DNA of 43,556 nt from Anaerolineae bacterium (GTDB lineage Bacteria; Chloroflexota; Anaerolineae; B4-G1; SLSP01), in assembly GCA_016934645.1 (NCBI GenBank), contig JAFGSL010000215.1, positions 1 to 43,556 of the forward strand. The letters run 5' to 3'. The notes beneath the pieces were generated by a model. That model was not told the DNA's origin. It did not search any database and was given only the letters and a program-made list of their open reading frames with translations. A program made the position numbers and the translations under genes. Below, one piece after another: positions 31,446 to 41,259 of the stretch. Within the stretch, counting starts at the first letter, position 1. Each line of letters begins with the position of its first letter.

Positions 31446-33296
31446 GTGAAATCACGACGTGCTCCTAAGACCGCGAGTTGCTTGTATATGCTTGGTTTTC
31501 TATCAGGGCTTGCCTTTATTGTCTTGTGTGGCAGTTCTGCGGCCTACAATGGACTCCGTGACACACATTCAGAAAGCAAAGTCGCAGGGGTAGTTGCTGA
31601 AGCATCCTCCCCGGATGATCCTCTCCAATCGACGACAACACCGATTGGAGATATTGATGTCGCAATCCTAGGCGAGACCAATGAGTTCTCCGTGCAAGCT
31701 CTAGGTATTGAACCGGGGACTGAAGTCGTAGTCCATATGAAAGGTAGTGGACGTGTGCTGACTACTAAAACCGATACCGCCGATGAAATCGGTCGTATCG
31801 CGGCGACGTTTGAACCGCCAGAAGAAATGTCTTCCCTTGACAGTCTGGATTTTGTCGTTAGCACCGGCAATGCAGAAAAAGTTTATACATATCGGATTCC
31901 TCCATCTGTTCCCACAACTGTACCTGCAAGCAATACACCAACACAACAGCCGATTCAACCAACCGATACCCCAACACCATCGCCAACTACGCCTCCACCA
32001 ACTCCTGCGCCGACGAATACACCAACCGTCATTCCCACCTGGACTCTTACCCCGTCACCTACTCCTGTACCCGTGGAGTCTTTCTACCCGAATTGGCGTG
32101 CAGAGTATTACAACAACATCACATGGGCAAACGCGCCAGCTGTCACCGGAGATAATCAGAACATTGCCTTCAACTGGGGTGAGAATTCTCCGGCTCCTGG
32201 CGCAATAGGACAAAACTGGTTCTCGGCTCGCTGGACACGGCGGGTGATTTTGCCAGAAGGATATTACACATTCGTACTGAGCGCCGATGACCAGGCAGAA
32301 GTATACATGAACGGCCAGAAGCTCATTTCGTATGCAGGCAAGATGCCAGGTGTTAACCAGGTATCACGATACGTGCAAGGCTTTGAACCCATCGACTTCG
32401 AAGTCAAGTACATTGAATACTGGGGAAACGCACATATCCAGTTCTACTGGGAATATGAAAAACAAGATTGTTGCTGGATGATAGCTTACTATCACAATCC
32501 CGTCATTTCCGATGAGCTACTGTATAGTGAAGCTATAACAGGGAGCGATCTGCGTGTATCCTGGGATGATAGAGAAGCAAAGATCTGGCAATATGTCGGT
32601 TATGGAAATCCTTTCTCTGCGCGTATCACACGAGAACTGCAAGCACCGGGGCAGCCTGGAAATTACGCCCTTTGTATCTATGCCCAAGACAACGTGCGGC
32701 TGTGGCTAGACCGCAACCAATTAGTATCCCAGTGCAACTGTGGCGAACGCAGTTGCTTGATTTGCAATCGCGTATATCTCGGGAAAAACCCGTTACATCA
32801 GGTTAGCCTCGAATATATCCACACACAGGGCGCACCATTTCTTGGTGTCTTGACTGTACCGGCCAAAGCAGGCGAACCCTGGATCGGCGCTTTCTTTGAC
32901 AATCCCAATCTGGCAGGCCCGCCAGTGGCCGTGCGAACAGCTCCGGATATAGCATTCGACTGGGCGCAATTTGCACCGCCGGATACGGGTTTGAACTACG
33001 ATTATTTTTCGGTGCGTTGGCAGCGCACAATGGAACTTGTGTACGGCCAATACCACTTCCACGTGATTGTTGATGACGGTGCACGGTTGCGTGTCAATGG
33101 ACGCACACTCATTGATCAATGGACTGTTGGTGATGCTCGCCAGTTTACGGCGACGTATGACGTTTGGAATAGTTCGGAGATGGCACAGATTGAATTGGAC
33201 TATTATGACAATACCATTATGGCGGTGCTTAAGCTTTGGTGGGAGGCACCGCCTGCTACGCCTACTCCCACTCCCACAATGACGCCAGACCCATGA
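31446..33296 (+). CDS. Surface protein with three PA14-like domains
   Basis: 616 residues. N-terminal membrane helix/signal (CLYMLGFLSGLAFIVLCG), an N-terminal beta region (~40-150), a Thr/Pro linker (~155-210) and three beta-sandwich units resembling PA14 domains (~212-335, ~342-472, ~475-600), each opening with an aromatic pattern such as WRAEYYNN, WMIAYYHN and WIGAFFDN and containing FSVRW/FSARW. PA14 modules commonly bind carbohydrate. The middle copy is Cys-rich (CNCGERSCLIC). It starts at GTG 31446 after GGGGGT and overlaps the next gene by ATGA. Predicted to sit at the cell surface. Confidence 0.85.
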   Translation: MKSRRAPKTASCLYMLGFLSGLAFIVLCGSSAAYNGLRDTHSESKVAGVVAEASSPDDPLQSTTTPIGDIDVAILGETNEFSVQALGIEPGTEVVVHMKGSGRVLTTKTDTADEIGRIAATFEPPEEMSSLDSLDFVVSTGNAEKVYTYRIPPSVPTTVPASNTPTQQPIQPTDTPTPSPTTPPPTPAPTNTPTVIPTWTLTPSPTPVPVESFYPNWRAEYYNNITWANAPAVTGDNQNIAFNWGENSPAPGAIGQNWFSARWTRRVILPEGYYTFVLSADDQAEVYMNGQKLISYAGKMPGVNQVSRYVQGFEPIDFEVKYIEYWGNAHIQFYWEYEKQDCCWMIAYYHNPVISDELLYSEAITGSDLRVSWDDREAKIWQYVGYGNPFSARITRELQAPGQPGNYALCIYAQDNVRLWLDRNQLVSQCNCGERSCLICNRVYLGKNPLHQVSLEYIHTQGAPFLGVLTVPAKAGEPWIGAFFDNPNLAGPPVAVRTAPDIAFDWAQFAPPDTGLNYDYFSVRWQRTMELVYGQYHFHVIVDDGARLRVNGRTLIDQWTVGDARQFTATYDVWNSSEMAQIELDYYDNTIMAVLKLWWEAPPATPTPTPTMTPDP

Positions 33297-34525
33297 GTGT
33301 TGCCGCTTTTGACTTACTTCTCAAGGGCGGGCACGTTGTCGATCCCGCCAATCACATTGACACGCGCATGGACGTGGCAATTACGGGATCAACCGTTGCA
33401 CGGATAGCAGCAAATATCCCAACCTCTGACGCGGACCTCGTCGTGGACGTGACCAGGTACATCGTCACCCCTGGCATTCTGGACATCCACACGCACGTCT
33501 ATCCCTTCGTCCCCACTGAAGATGCCTATGTCGGCACAGTCGACGCCGATGCGCACATGCTCGCTTCCGGTGTCACCACGACCGTGGATGCAGGAACAGT
33601 TGGCTGGCGGGACTTCCCCGATTTCAAGACGAACCACATTGACAAAGCTCAGGTACGCATCCTGGTGTTCCTCAACATTGCCGACCAGGGCATGGTAAAC
33701 TGCGCCTCGGAACAAGATATCAACACAATGCAGCCTGAAATCGTCGCGGCTGTGGCTAACGCATACCCAGACATCGTTGTGGGGATCAAGACGGCGCACT
33801 ACTGGACGAAGTTGCCCTGGAACGCGGAACATCCGCCCTGGGCATCGGTCGAGCGCGCTATAGAGGCGGGCGAGCTCTGCGGCAAACCGGTGATGGTTGA
33901 TTTTTGGCCACGCCCACCGGAACGTTCCTATCCAGAGCTGATTCTCAAAAAGCTACGGCCTGGCGACATTCACACGCACGTCTTTGCACAGCAATTCCCC
34001 ATTATCGACTCAAATGAAAAGATTTACGATTACATGTTTGCCGCACGAGAACGTGGGGTTGTCTTCGACCTGGGCCACGGTGCGGCCAGTTTTTGGTTCC
34101 GCAATGCGGTTCCAGCGCTGGCTAATGGTTTCCCACCTGATTCGATCAGCACGGACTTGCATATTGGCAATATCAATGGACCGGTTGTCAGCATGCTCAA
34201 CACAATGTCGAAGTATCTGAGTATGGGAATGCCACTTCGAGAAATTATCCTCCGCTGCACTGTCATGCCAGCACGCGAGATCGGTCACCCCGAATTGGGA
34301 ACATTGAACGTTGGTGCAGAAGCCGACGTCGCTGTGTTTGAGCTCCGTGAGGGTACGTTTGGGTTTACCGACTGTGGGCGGGCGAAAATCATCGGCAGCC
34401 AAAAGCTGGAATGTGCAATGACGCTACGAGCTGGGAAAATTGTCTATGATCCTACCGGCCTAAGTATGCCCGAATGGCAGCATGCCCCTGAGTCCTACTG
34501 GAAGATACCTGGCCTGCAACCTTAA
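33293..34525 (+). CDS. Amidohydrolase/deacetylase-family metallohydrolase
   Basis: 410 residues, amidohydrolase superfamily, COG3964-like (dihydroorotase-related). Beta domain plus metal-binding TIM barrel. Visible ligands: HTH in DIHTHVYPF (~residues 66-68), Lys in VGIKTAHYW (~164), the second His pair in DIHTHVFAQ (~227-229), His in DLGHGA (~261) and Asp in STDLHIG (~288). The Lys is the usual site of a carbamylated bridging residue. These enzymes hydrolyse amide bonds of cyclic or acetylated substrates; the true substrate is unknown. ATG at 33293 sits in an ATGA overlap with the PA14 gene stop. The stop codon overlaps the stop of the convergent next gene in a shared TTAA. Confidence 0.93.
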   Translation: MSVAAFDLLLKGGHVVDPANHIDTRMDVAITGSTVARIAANIPTSDADLVVDVTRYIVTPGILDIHTHVYPFVPTEDAYVGTVDADAHMLASGVTTTVDAGTVGWRDFPDFKTNHIDKAQVRILVFLNIADQGMVNCASEQDINTMQPEIVAAVANAYPDIVVGIKTAHYWTKLPWNAEHPPWASVERAIEAGELCGKPVMVDFWPRPPERSYPELILKKLRPGDIHTHVFAQQFPIIDSNEKIYDYMFAARERGVVFDLGHGAASFWFRNAVPALANGFPPDSISTDLHIGNINGPVVSMLNTMSKYLSMGMPLREIILRCTVMPAREIGHPELGTLNVGAEADVAVFELREGTFGFTDCGRAKIIGSQKLECAMTLRAGKIVYDPTGLSMPEWQHAPESYWKIPGLQP

Positions 34526-37500
34526 GGCATACCTACAACACGGTAAACCGTTGAGTATTCATCATCGTATACCGGCGCCAGCCAGCCACGCTCAGTCATA
34601 ATGTCGAATTTAGGCAAGCCCTCTGGCATCATATAGGCCCGTTCGTAAGGTGCGAGAATAACATACTGAACGTTGTAACGTTCTAGGATATTCATTGCTG
34701 ATGCGGCATCAGTCGTATTGTAAAAGTAGTTGATGTCTATTTGGCGTGCTTCTACGGTACCACCGGGCATCATCATCCGCTGCTGGACAGAGTGCCAGCG
34801 CCACGCCGCTACTGTTGGCAACCCAGTGTAGACCGAAGTCCGGCCTCCCCAGAGATATTCGCGCGCGCCCTGTCCTTCCATAATTGTAGGTGAACCCTGG
34901 ATGTTGTCCTGTAACCAGCGAATCACGCGATAATCAGCCTCGAGCGGTATCCGGCTGTCGCTTTCATATTGTACGGCGTAATTGACATAGGCCATCCCAT
35001 CTAGCGTGTGCGGAGCTTGCGTTGCCCAACGGTCGCGGGCTTTGGCTGGAATCGCCAGGGCCGGATACAGTGCAGCACTTGCCAATAGAATAGCGAGGAC
35101 TACCGATGCCGCGTCGCTAAAGAAATACGGTAGTCTAGTTAGGGAAGAATTCTTGTCAATATGATAGTTCCTGAGTGCATAGTCGATGATGCGCTCAGCA
35201 GCGACAGCAGCGCTTAGCCCAAGAAGCATCCATACTTGCAGGTAAAACTTAAATACCGTGTTCATCCGCCCGATATCACCATCTAGAACGAGCACTTCCA
35301 CCAATAAACTGAGAGCTAGCGCAGTCCCCACCCACATCCACAGTTGGCGCGCGTGCGGTGTAGTTTGCGTATCGATAACCAACAGAGCGGCAACCAGACC
35401 CAGCGGAATGACGACCCAGGCAACGGCGACGCCCATCAGGAGCAATACTCCCCCCAGAACGGCCATCCCCAGAGCTATCATAACAAGTGCAACCAGTGTG
35501 CTTTCATTGCGTTCCTGCCAGAGACGGCGCAACAATGTTCGACCACGCACCACAGCAAGGACGACAAGCGGAAAGAGGAATTGCCCGTACATGATCAAGT
35601 AAATGCCGAATGGCGTACGTGATCCTTTCCAGGAGCTAAAGGATGAATATGCGGCGACAAAATTCGTTGTGAAGGGCAAGAATAGAAGTTGGCCGAGGAG
35701 GAAGAATAGCACAGGTGTCAGCAGTTTATAATATGGGAAGATTGGTTTAGGTACATCAGCCGGTATTCCTTCGCTACCCTCTATTCGTGGATCCCTCTCC
35801 CCGGATTTGTTGAAAAATGTTAGCCAGGCTGCCACACTCATCAGTCCTAGATACGTTGGCCAGTCCCAGGTGTTCGTCGCGTACAGGGCTCCAGTGATCA
35901 ACCCCGTGAGCGCCGCCGTAGGCAGCGGATGCGGAATACAACGCCGCAAATGATCGCGCCATGTCCTTTTTGAAGACACGGGATATGTACGACCTGCACC
36001 GAGGCCCAATTGCAAGGCAATCGCCAGTGCCGTCTGCGTTAATGGGAATGCCATCATATGCGCATGCAAATCCGCATACAGGAAAGTGAATGCCGGGAAC
36101 TCATTGATGGGACCGACTTCACCCTCCAGGACCGGAATCACACGTGTGGCGTTCCAGTACCACCATTCCGCACGGAATTGTAGAGGCTGCCCCTTCATCA
36201 GCACTTTCCACAATCCCACAATCGCGGAGACCACGGCTGGATAGCCTGGGATAAGGCTCTCAAAGTCGATGTTACCGATCTCCTGGAAACCTAGGAACAG
36301 CAGCCGCAATTCTCCTAAGTTGCCCAGGATAAGCACCAATAGCAGCCCCAATATTCCCGCACGATGCCCGCGTTTGCGATCCCCTCCAGCCAGGTTGTTT
36401 GCAACTGTGTAAGCCCCCACCCCGGTCATTGCAAAAAATGCAGGGACGGCCAGATTGTAGCCTACAGTTGGGACGACGCCCAAAGCCTTGATCAGCGAAC
36501 CGACCATCACAAAGCCGAAGTAGTAATAATTCATTGTCCCGCCGGCAAACCAGGGGTCGTAAGGTGGGAACCAGGTCGATTTGATCACAGCATTGAGATA
36601 AGCAAAGTCCATTGGTTTTTCACCGCCGGAGACAGGATGCCACAGATCGGGATTAAGGAAACGCACGTAAACCCATACAACATACAGCACGGCGAAAAGG
36701 ATTTCCACGCGCAGTAAGTCGCGCCAGTGTTCCTGGAAGAATGTGCGGAAAACGTCTCGTCGTTTATAGGCAAACCACCCCGCGAGCGCTGCCCAGAATA
36801 TGAACACACCCCATAGAAGTAGAGTAGTATGTGGCAATAAATGCAGGCTTGACAGCAACCAGGCAGTATAAGACCACGCCAGTAGTCCTACAGTGCGCGC
36901 TAGCCCATACCCACGATACCGCAATGCAGGGAAAGCATAGTATAGCCACGGGAACACGACAAGACCGAGCGCCATCAAGAAGAGCCACCATGCGATCACG
37001 GCAAGAATCTGCGAGCGGTTTTGCGGCGCGTTTCGATTGAAGAGTCTCGACCAAGTTCCACCGCTCTCCTGATCAGCGCGCACGCGTGACGTCATCAGCA
37101 GGCTGAGAGATTTTGTTTCACGATTGCGTGTGGCTTCAAGCGGCGTCATCCAACGAACGTCGCTCAGCAGGGAAAATGGCAACACAGATTCGGTCTGTGA
37201 CCGTGAATAGGCATCGGTTTTGGCAAAGATCAACACTGTCGGGTGATCGTAAACACTGAAGGCTTCCTCGGCTGCCGGGAATGAGATCTGGCAAGGGCGC
37301 GCGTTAGTGTAACGCGGTGTCTGCAACGCAAAGGGGATTTCCTGATCGGGGAACTGGCACGGCCCCAACGCTGGGTAAGAGACAAATTCCGCCAACAGCT
37401 CGAAACCAAGACTGCCATCGAATAACGCTTTATAATAGGCTGTAGTCAACGGATAGCGCATCGACAAGCGTGGAATCGATGCGTACGCCCGGTTGCTGGA

Positions 37501-39510
37501 AAGCATGATGTAGTCGGTTTCGTCCAGCCAGTCAAAGAGTGCCATGCGCTTCTCCGGCGTATCGTTGTCGTAGACGTGCATCTGCCCGTCAGACAAACTA
37601 GAGGTCAAACCACGATACCAGTTGCTGAAAGCATCCTTGCCGTCGATACGTTGCGGGAGTGCATCATCCCAATGCTCGTTGGCGATGACCGATGTTTGTA
37701 GCTGTAACATCTCGCCTTCTAACAGAGTGATTCCAAGGTAAACTTGCTTGCCGGCTTCAAGTAGGAGCGGATTGGACAGCGGAGCCTCGACAACGTACGC
37801 ACCACTTGTCAGAATAGTGAAATCGACAGTTGTCTCAGCAAGCACTTCTGTTCCATAAGCATCTGTCGTCAATGCCAGACGTAGGCGACGGTCCCCGATT
37901 TTCTCAGGCGCGAAAACTTTGTTGAGTGTGAGATGCGTTACGACACTATCGGTTTCTGGTATAAACGATGTGAGACTCACTGGAGCGAGTTTGCTCAAGA
38001 CTGTGTTGGACTGAACAGGAATCTGGATGTTAATACCGCTTTCGGTGTGTACTGTTGCGGCCGTAGGAATGTTGTTGTATATCCATCGCGAGGCTTCGAC
38101 GCGGGTAAGCGAGCGATTGTAGATTTGGCAGAACATTAACGCCCATAACAGTGTTCCCACCAAGACCATGCCCGGCAGGACCAGCAACAGACCCCGTGTA
38201 ATCCTCCGCCAGAGAAGCACGCCCGGAGCAAAATGACGCTGTGACCATGCCCATTGCGCTCCACGCATCAGCCCCCAGGCACCAAAGATTGTGAAAACGG
38301 GGTATATAGGCAGCAGATAGCGCATCGATTTGACCCATAATGTAGCTTGATACAGGAAGAAGAGCGTTCCCCATACCCAGATAAGTAGGTGCTGCCATTC
38401 TCGCTTGCGTGCGAGCCGCCAGGTCATTGCTCCCCACCCTACCCAGGCTGCAATGCCGAGTGGTAGGCCCATACCCCAGAATAGCATATTGCGCAAAGGG
38501 AAGATAATAGGTGTGCGCGCTGTCCATTGGTGACCGAATGGTACGTCGCGCAGGCCACTAGCTAGTTCTTGAGCATCCCGCATGGTACTCATCCATGATG
38601 GGTTGATACGAAGGCCGAAGAAGCCTGGCCCGGTAAATGCATAGGGCTGCGCTATGCGGAATGCTAATGCTGCCAAGACACCGGAGAAGATCACGGCAAT
38701 AATTGGCGCAGACAAAAACGCGAATCGGTAGCGTGATCTTCCTTCATCCAGCGGTTCGTGATGTAACAATGCTGCTAATCCGACGATACCCGCCAGCGGC
38801 CACACGCTAATCTTCGAAGCAACAGCCAGGCCGGTAAAGAATCCTGACGGCAAAAGCAACCATGGCTGCCTGTAGCGGACAGCATACACGGCGAAACACA
38901 ATGTCCAAGCGACAAACACTGTGGCAAAACTGTCCACTACGAAAAAATGCGCATGCTGGATTGGTAAAACGGTAAAGGCATACAACGCGGCAGCGAACAG
39001 TGCGGTCTTATTGCCGTACAACGTTCGCGCAAGAAGCGCCAGGGCAACAAGCGTCGCCAGATCAACTAACGCTGAAAGGGCACGACCCACAAAATGGATA
39101 CCGCTATAACTGATATAGTACCCCTCGTAGCACGGAGCAGCGTCATTGAGCAACACTGCACGCAACAAGACCCCGGCCGGATTAGGCGAGGTTTTACATG
39201 CCTGATCCACCCACCCCGCGACCACTCGCGTCACAAAAAGCGGGAGCGTGCCATAGACATAACCGGTGTAACCTTTATTTGTCGGATTTAGTGGAGATTC
39301 ATCGGTATTCCAATATTGGGCGGGGTTCTCGGGGAACCGAAGGGCACTGACGACCATCGTAAGATAGCGTTCATCAGGATGAAGATGTGTCCCCTCATCC
39401 CAATCGATATCATAGGTGCGTATCCACGCCGCGAAAAGCAAAATTGCCAGCAAAAGTAGCGTGAACAAACCGCGCACAGGATTGGATTTAGACACAGGAT
39501 GACTATTCAT
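34522..39510 (-). CDS. Fused GT39-like and YYY (DUF2298) polytopic membrane protein
   Basis: 1662 residues with about 25 or more membrane helices. N-terminal half (~1-480): a GT39/ArnT/PMT-like membrane glycosyltransferase with the acidic loop YDIDWDEGTHLHPDERYL right after the first helix. It is followed by a large extracytoplasmic region (~480-830). The second half (~930-1480) is the Chlor_Arch_YYY/DUF2298 domain, marked by the triple-Tyr loop GTMNYYYFGFVMVG and NTWDWPTYLG. The C-terminal soluble tail has MEGQGAREYLWGGR and WRWHSVQQR. The YYY family is found mainly in Chloroflexi and archaea and is associated with glycosyltransferases; its role is unproven. ATG at 39510 has no clear ribosome-binding site; a terminal-inverted-repeat element lies 13 bp upstream. 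Confidence 0.9.
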   Translation of the reverse strand: MNSHPVSKSNPVRGLFTLLLLAILLFAAWIRTYDIDWDEGTHLHPDERYLTMVVSALRFPENPAQYWNTDESPLNPTNKGYTGYVYGTLPLFVTRVVAGWVDQACKTSPNPAGVLLRAVLLNDAAPCYEGYYISYSGIHFVGRALSALVDLATLVALALLARTLYGNKTALFAAALYAFTVLPIQHAHFFVVDSFATVFVAWTLCFAVYAVRYRQPWLLLPSGFFTGLAVASKISVWPLAGIVGLAALLHHEPLDEGRSRYRFAFLSAPIIAVIFSGVLAALAFRIAQPYAFTGPGFFGLRINPSWMSTMRDAQELASGLRDVPFGHQWTARTPIIFPLRNMLFWGMGLPLGIAAWVGWGAMTWRLARKREWQHLLIWVWGTLFFLYQATLWVKSMRYLLPIYPVFTIFGAWGLMRGAQWAWSQRHFAPGVLLWRRITRGLLLVLPGMVLVGTLLWALMFCQIYNRSLTRVEASRWIYNNIPTAATVHTESGINIQIPVQSNTVLSKLAPVSLTSFIPETDSVVTHLTLNKVFAPEKIGDRRLRLALTTDAYGTEVLAETTVDFTILTSGAYVVEAPLSNPLLLEAGKQVYLGITLLEGEMLQLQTSVIANEHWDDALPQRIDGKDAFSNWYRGLTSSLSDGQMHVYDNDTPEKRMALFDWLDETDYIMLSSNRAYASIPRLSMRYPLTTAYYKALFDGSLGFELLAEFVSYPALGPCQFPDQEIPFALQTPRYTNARPCQISFPAAEEAFSVYDHPTVLIFAKTDAYSRSQTESVLPFSLLSDVRWMTPLEATRNRETKSLSLLMTSRVRADQESGGTWSRLFNRNAPQNRSQILAVIAWWLFLMALGLVVFPWLYYAFPALRYRGYGLARTVGLLAWSYTAWLLSSLHLLPHTTLLLWGVFIFWAALAGWFAYKRRDVFRTFFQEHWRDLLRVEILFAVLYVVWVYVRFLNPDLWHPVSGGEKPMDFAYLNAVIKSTWFPPYDPWFAGGTMNYYYFGFVMVGSLIKALGVVPTVGYNLAVPAFFAMTGVGAYTVANNLAGGDRKRGHRAGILGLLLVLILGNLGELRLLFLGFQEIGNIDFESLIPGYPAVVSAIVGLWKVLMKGQPLQFRAEWWYWNATRVIPVLEGEVGPINEFPAFTFLYADLHAHMMAFPLTQTALAIALQLGLGAGRTYPVSSKRTWRDHLRRCIPHPLPTAALTGLITGALYATNTWDWPTYLGLMSVAAWLTFFNKSGERDPRIEGSEGIPADVPKPIFPYYKLLTPVLFFLLGQLLFLPFTTNFVAAYSSFSSWKGSRTPFGIYLIMYGQFLFPLVVLAVVRGRTLLRRLWQERNESTLVALVMIALGMAVLGGVLLLMGVAVAWVVIPLGLVAALLVIDTQTTPHARQLWMWVGTALALSLLVEVLVLDGDIGRMNTVFKFYLQVWMLLGLSAAVAAERIIDYALRNYHIDKNSSLTRLPYFFSDAASVVLAILLASAALYPALAIPAKARDRWATQAPHTLDGMAYVNYAVQYESDSRIPLEADYRVIRWLQDNIQGSPTIMEGQGAREYLWGGRTSVYTGLPTVAAWRWHSVQQRMMMPGGTVEARQIDINYFYNTTDAASAMNILERYNVQYVILAPYERAYMMPEGLPKFDIMTERGWLAPVYDDEYSTVYRVVGMP

Positions 39511-39523
39511 ACATCAGACCAGG

Positions 39524-39599
39524 GCTTCGCATAGTCCCTTTTCTTTCCAAGTAAACAAAAAGAGCATTACTCAATTGCACTTTTATGACTACGCGAAAT
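39524..39599 (-). repeat. Terminal-inverted-repeat element, copy 2
   Basis: Reading the minus strand, it opens with the identical 15-mer ATTTCGCGTAGTCAT (39599-39585) and closes with GACTATGCGAA (39536-39526). From the first base to the shared GAA this is 74 nt, the same length as the element at 22402. The interiors differ, apart from a shared GTTTACTTG word. Like copy 1 it follows a stop codon and precedes a large membrane protein gene in the same orientation. Confidence 0.75.
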
Positions 39600-39659
39600 A
39601 TAGATGCTCCCAATGTAGCGCGCTATCGGGAAAAACGTATGCTGCTTTCGCCGCGGAAT

Positions 39660-41162
39660 CTACTGTGCAGCAACAACATAAGCTGGCATATGCGTCGCGA
39701 ATCTCTCACGAGCATCCGCCAAGGCATTTTTCGATGCATCTACTTCAGAAGTAGTTTCATCTTTGTCGCGACATACCTCATCCAAAATCTCGTCGAGGAT
39801 CTGAGCGCCAGTACGACCTGTGCCCGGGCTAATCGCGATGCGCAGGTCGCGGCGGAAAGCGCGGATAAGATTGTCACCGGTCACATTCGAGACCAGCGCC
39901 ATCGCCCGTACAGCATTGGCAATCGCGTAGCGCGGCTCAATACGTTCCAAGTCCTCAAAAAAGAAAGCGCAACTGACGAACATACGCTGCCGGTAGACCT
40001 GTGCCTCCAGCAAATCTAGCAACCCTTGCTGTGCCGCCGACGTTAGATGACCCAGGTGATACTCCACCAAGAAATACGGGCCACTAATCTGCCGCAGCAA
40101 CACACGAATATAGTCGTCCCGCAGGCTCCACGGCGCAAGATTGCGACGTCGCATCATCTCGGCGTAGATTTCATCGATGTCACGCGACAGATTGTCAAGA
40201 GCACGACGCAGCGCCCCCTTCCACTGCCCACAGCCCGGTGTACAGTGACAACCGGTAGCCCAGCGGCCCAAATCATGCGCACAGCTCCACGCAGTATTCT
40301 CTACAATCTCAATATCAGACTGCGGTGGATACTCGCGTAAATAACGCCCCAGGGTCGTAATCTCATACGCATCCGAAGAGCTAGGCATCGTCAACGCCTC
40401 CAACACCTGCACCCCATGTTTGTGGTGATGACCGAAGGTTTCACCATCTGTAGCAATGAGCGTCAGCGCGCCAGGGGCAAAACGGGCCAAATGTTCGTTG
40501 ATCAATGGGCGTGCGCCTGCCGGATCCGGCATATTGAACGAAAAATAGTTCGAGAGGTCGCGGTCACGTACAAACACCGCAACAGAACGCCCGCGCGGAA
40601 GTAGAACTCGATACGGGCCAGCGCCACGCGAGAGGTCCCCATGCACTTGTTCGCCGGAAAGGATAACAAAGGAAAGCCCCGCTTCAGCCACCGTCTCCAA
40701 CGTCTCGTAGTCAACGGCCATCTCCGGGAGCCAGATGCCATCGGGTTGAGCGCCAAAACGGTGCACATAACTGGCAATTCCCCAGTGAACTTGACAACGC
40801 TTATCCCGCCCACGCGCCAGCGGCAGAATCGTATGGTGAACAGCTTGAGCAACGCCGTTGGGCACTCCATAACGTCGCTGGTGTTGATCGACCGCCCCAA
40901 CGATCTGCCGGTAAGTCTCAGGGACACAATCATCCATCCAGCGCGCCAGCGTGGCGCCGAGATTAAAACTCACCCGCGCAAAGTTGCCAACTGCCGCGTT
41001 GGGCGTATAGCATTCTGCCGTCACCCTGTCATTCCAATTCAAAAATGGTGCAGCAGAAGGTTCAGAACGACACTCACCGGTAAAGGGGTCCTCCCGTGGC
41101 GGCTGATAGAAATGCCCATGGATACACAAAAATGGCTTGCCACTTCCAATTGCTTTCGTCAT
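39660..41162 (-). CDS. GH57-family glycoside hydrolase (DUF3536 type)
   Basis: 500 residues of glycoside hydrolase family 57, which includes alpha-amylases, amylopullulanases and branching enzymes acting on alpha-glucans. Conserved region 1: CIHGHFYQPPRED (~residues 12-24). The putative nucleophile Glu is in GIWLPEMAV (~146), and the acid/base Asp in IATDGETFGHHH (~239). A Cys/His-rich segment (CHCTPGCGQWKG) and a long helical C-terminal part (~320-500) match the DUF3536-containing subgroup. Cytoplasmic; no signal peptide. ATG at 41162 follows GAGGAC. Located 97 bp after glgA on the same strand, which supports a role in glycogen or other alpha-glucan metabolism. Confidence 0.92.
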   Translation of the reverse strand: MTKAIGSGKPFLCIHGHFYQPPREDPFTGECRSEPSAAPFLNWNDRVTAECYTPNAAVGNFARVSFNLGATLARWMDDCVPETYRQIVGAVDQHQRRYGVPNGVAQAVHHTILPLARGRDKRCQVHWGIASYVHRFGAQPDGIWLPEMAVDYETLETVAEAGLSFVILSGEQVHGDLSRGAGPYRVLLPRGRSVAVFVRDRDLSNYFSFNMPDPAGARPLINEHLARFAPGALTLIATDGETFGHHHKHGVQVLEALTMPSSSDAYEITTLGRYLREYPPQSDIEIVENTAWSCAHDLGRWATGCHCTPGCGQWKGALRRALDNLSRDIDEIYAEMMRRRNLAPWSLRDDYIRVLLRQISGPYFLVEYHLGHLTSAAQQGLLDLLEAQVYRQRMFVSCAFFFEDLERIEPRYAIANAVRAMALVSNVTGDNLIRAFRRDLRIAISPGTGRTGAQILDEILDEVCRDKDETTSEVDASKNALADARERFATHMPAYVVAAQ

Positions 41163-41259
41163 ACAGCGTCCTCACTTAACACATTAAATAACGCCCCACA
41201 AAAAGCGCACGGCTAACGTTTGTCAGCCCTGCGCAACGCAGAACATAGATGTTGAAGTC

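Noticed and set aside
36364..36717. 117-residue frame opposite the YYY gene
   Set aside because: Antisense shadow of membrane-protein coding sequence; no start signals.
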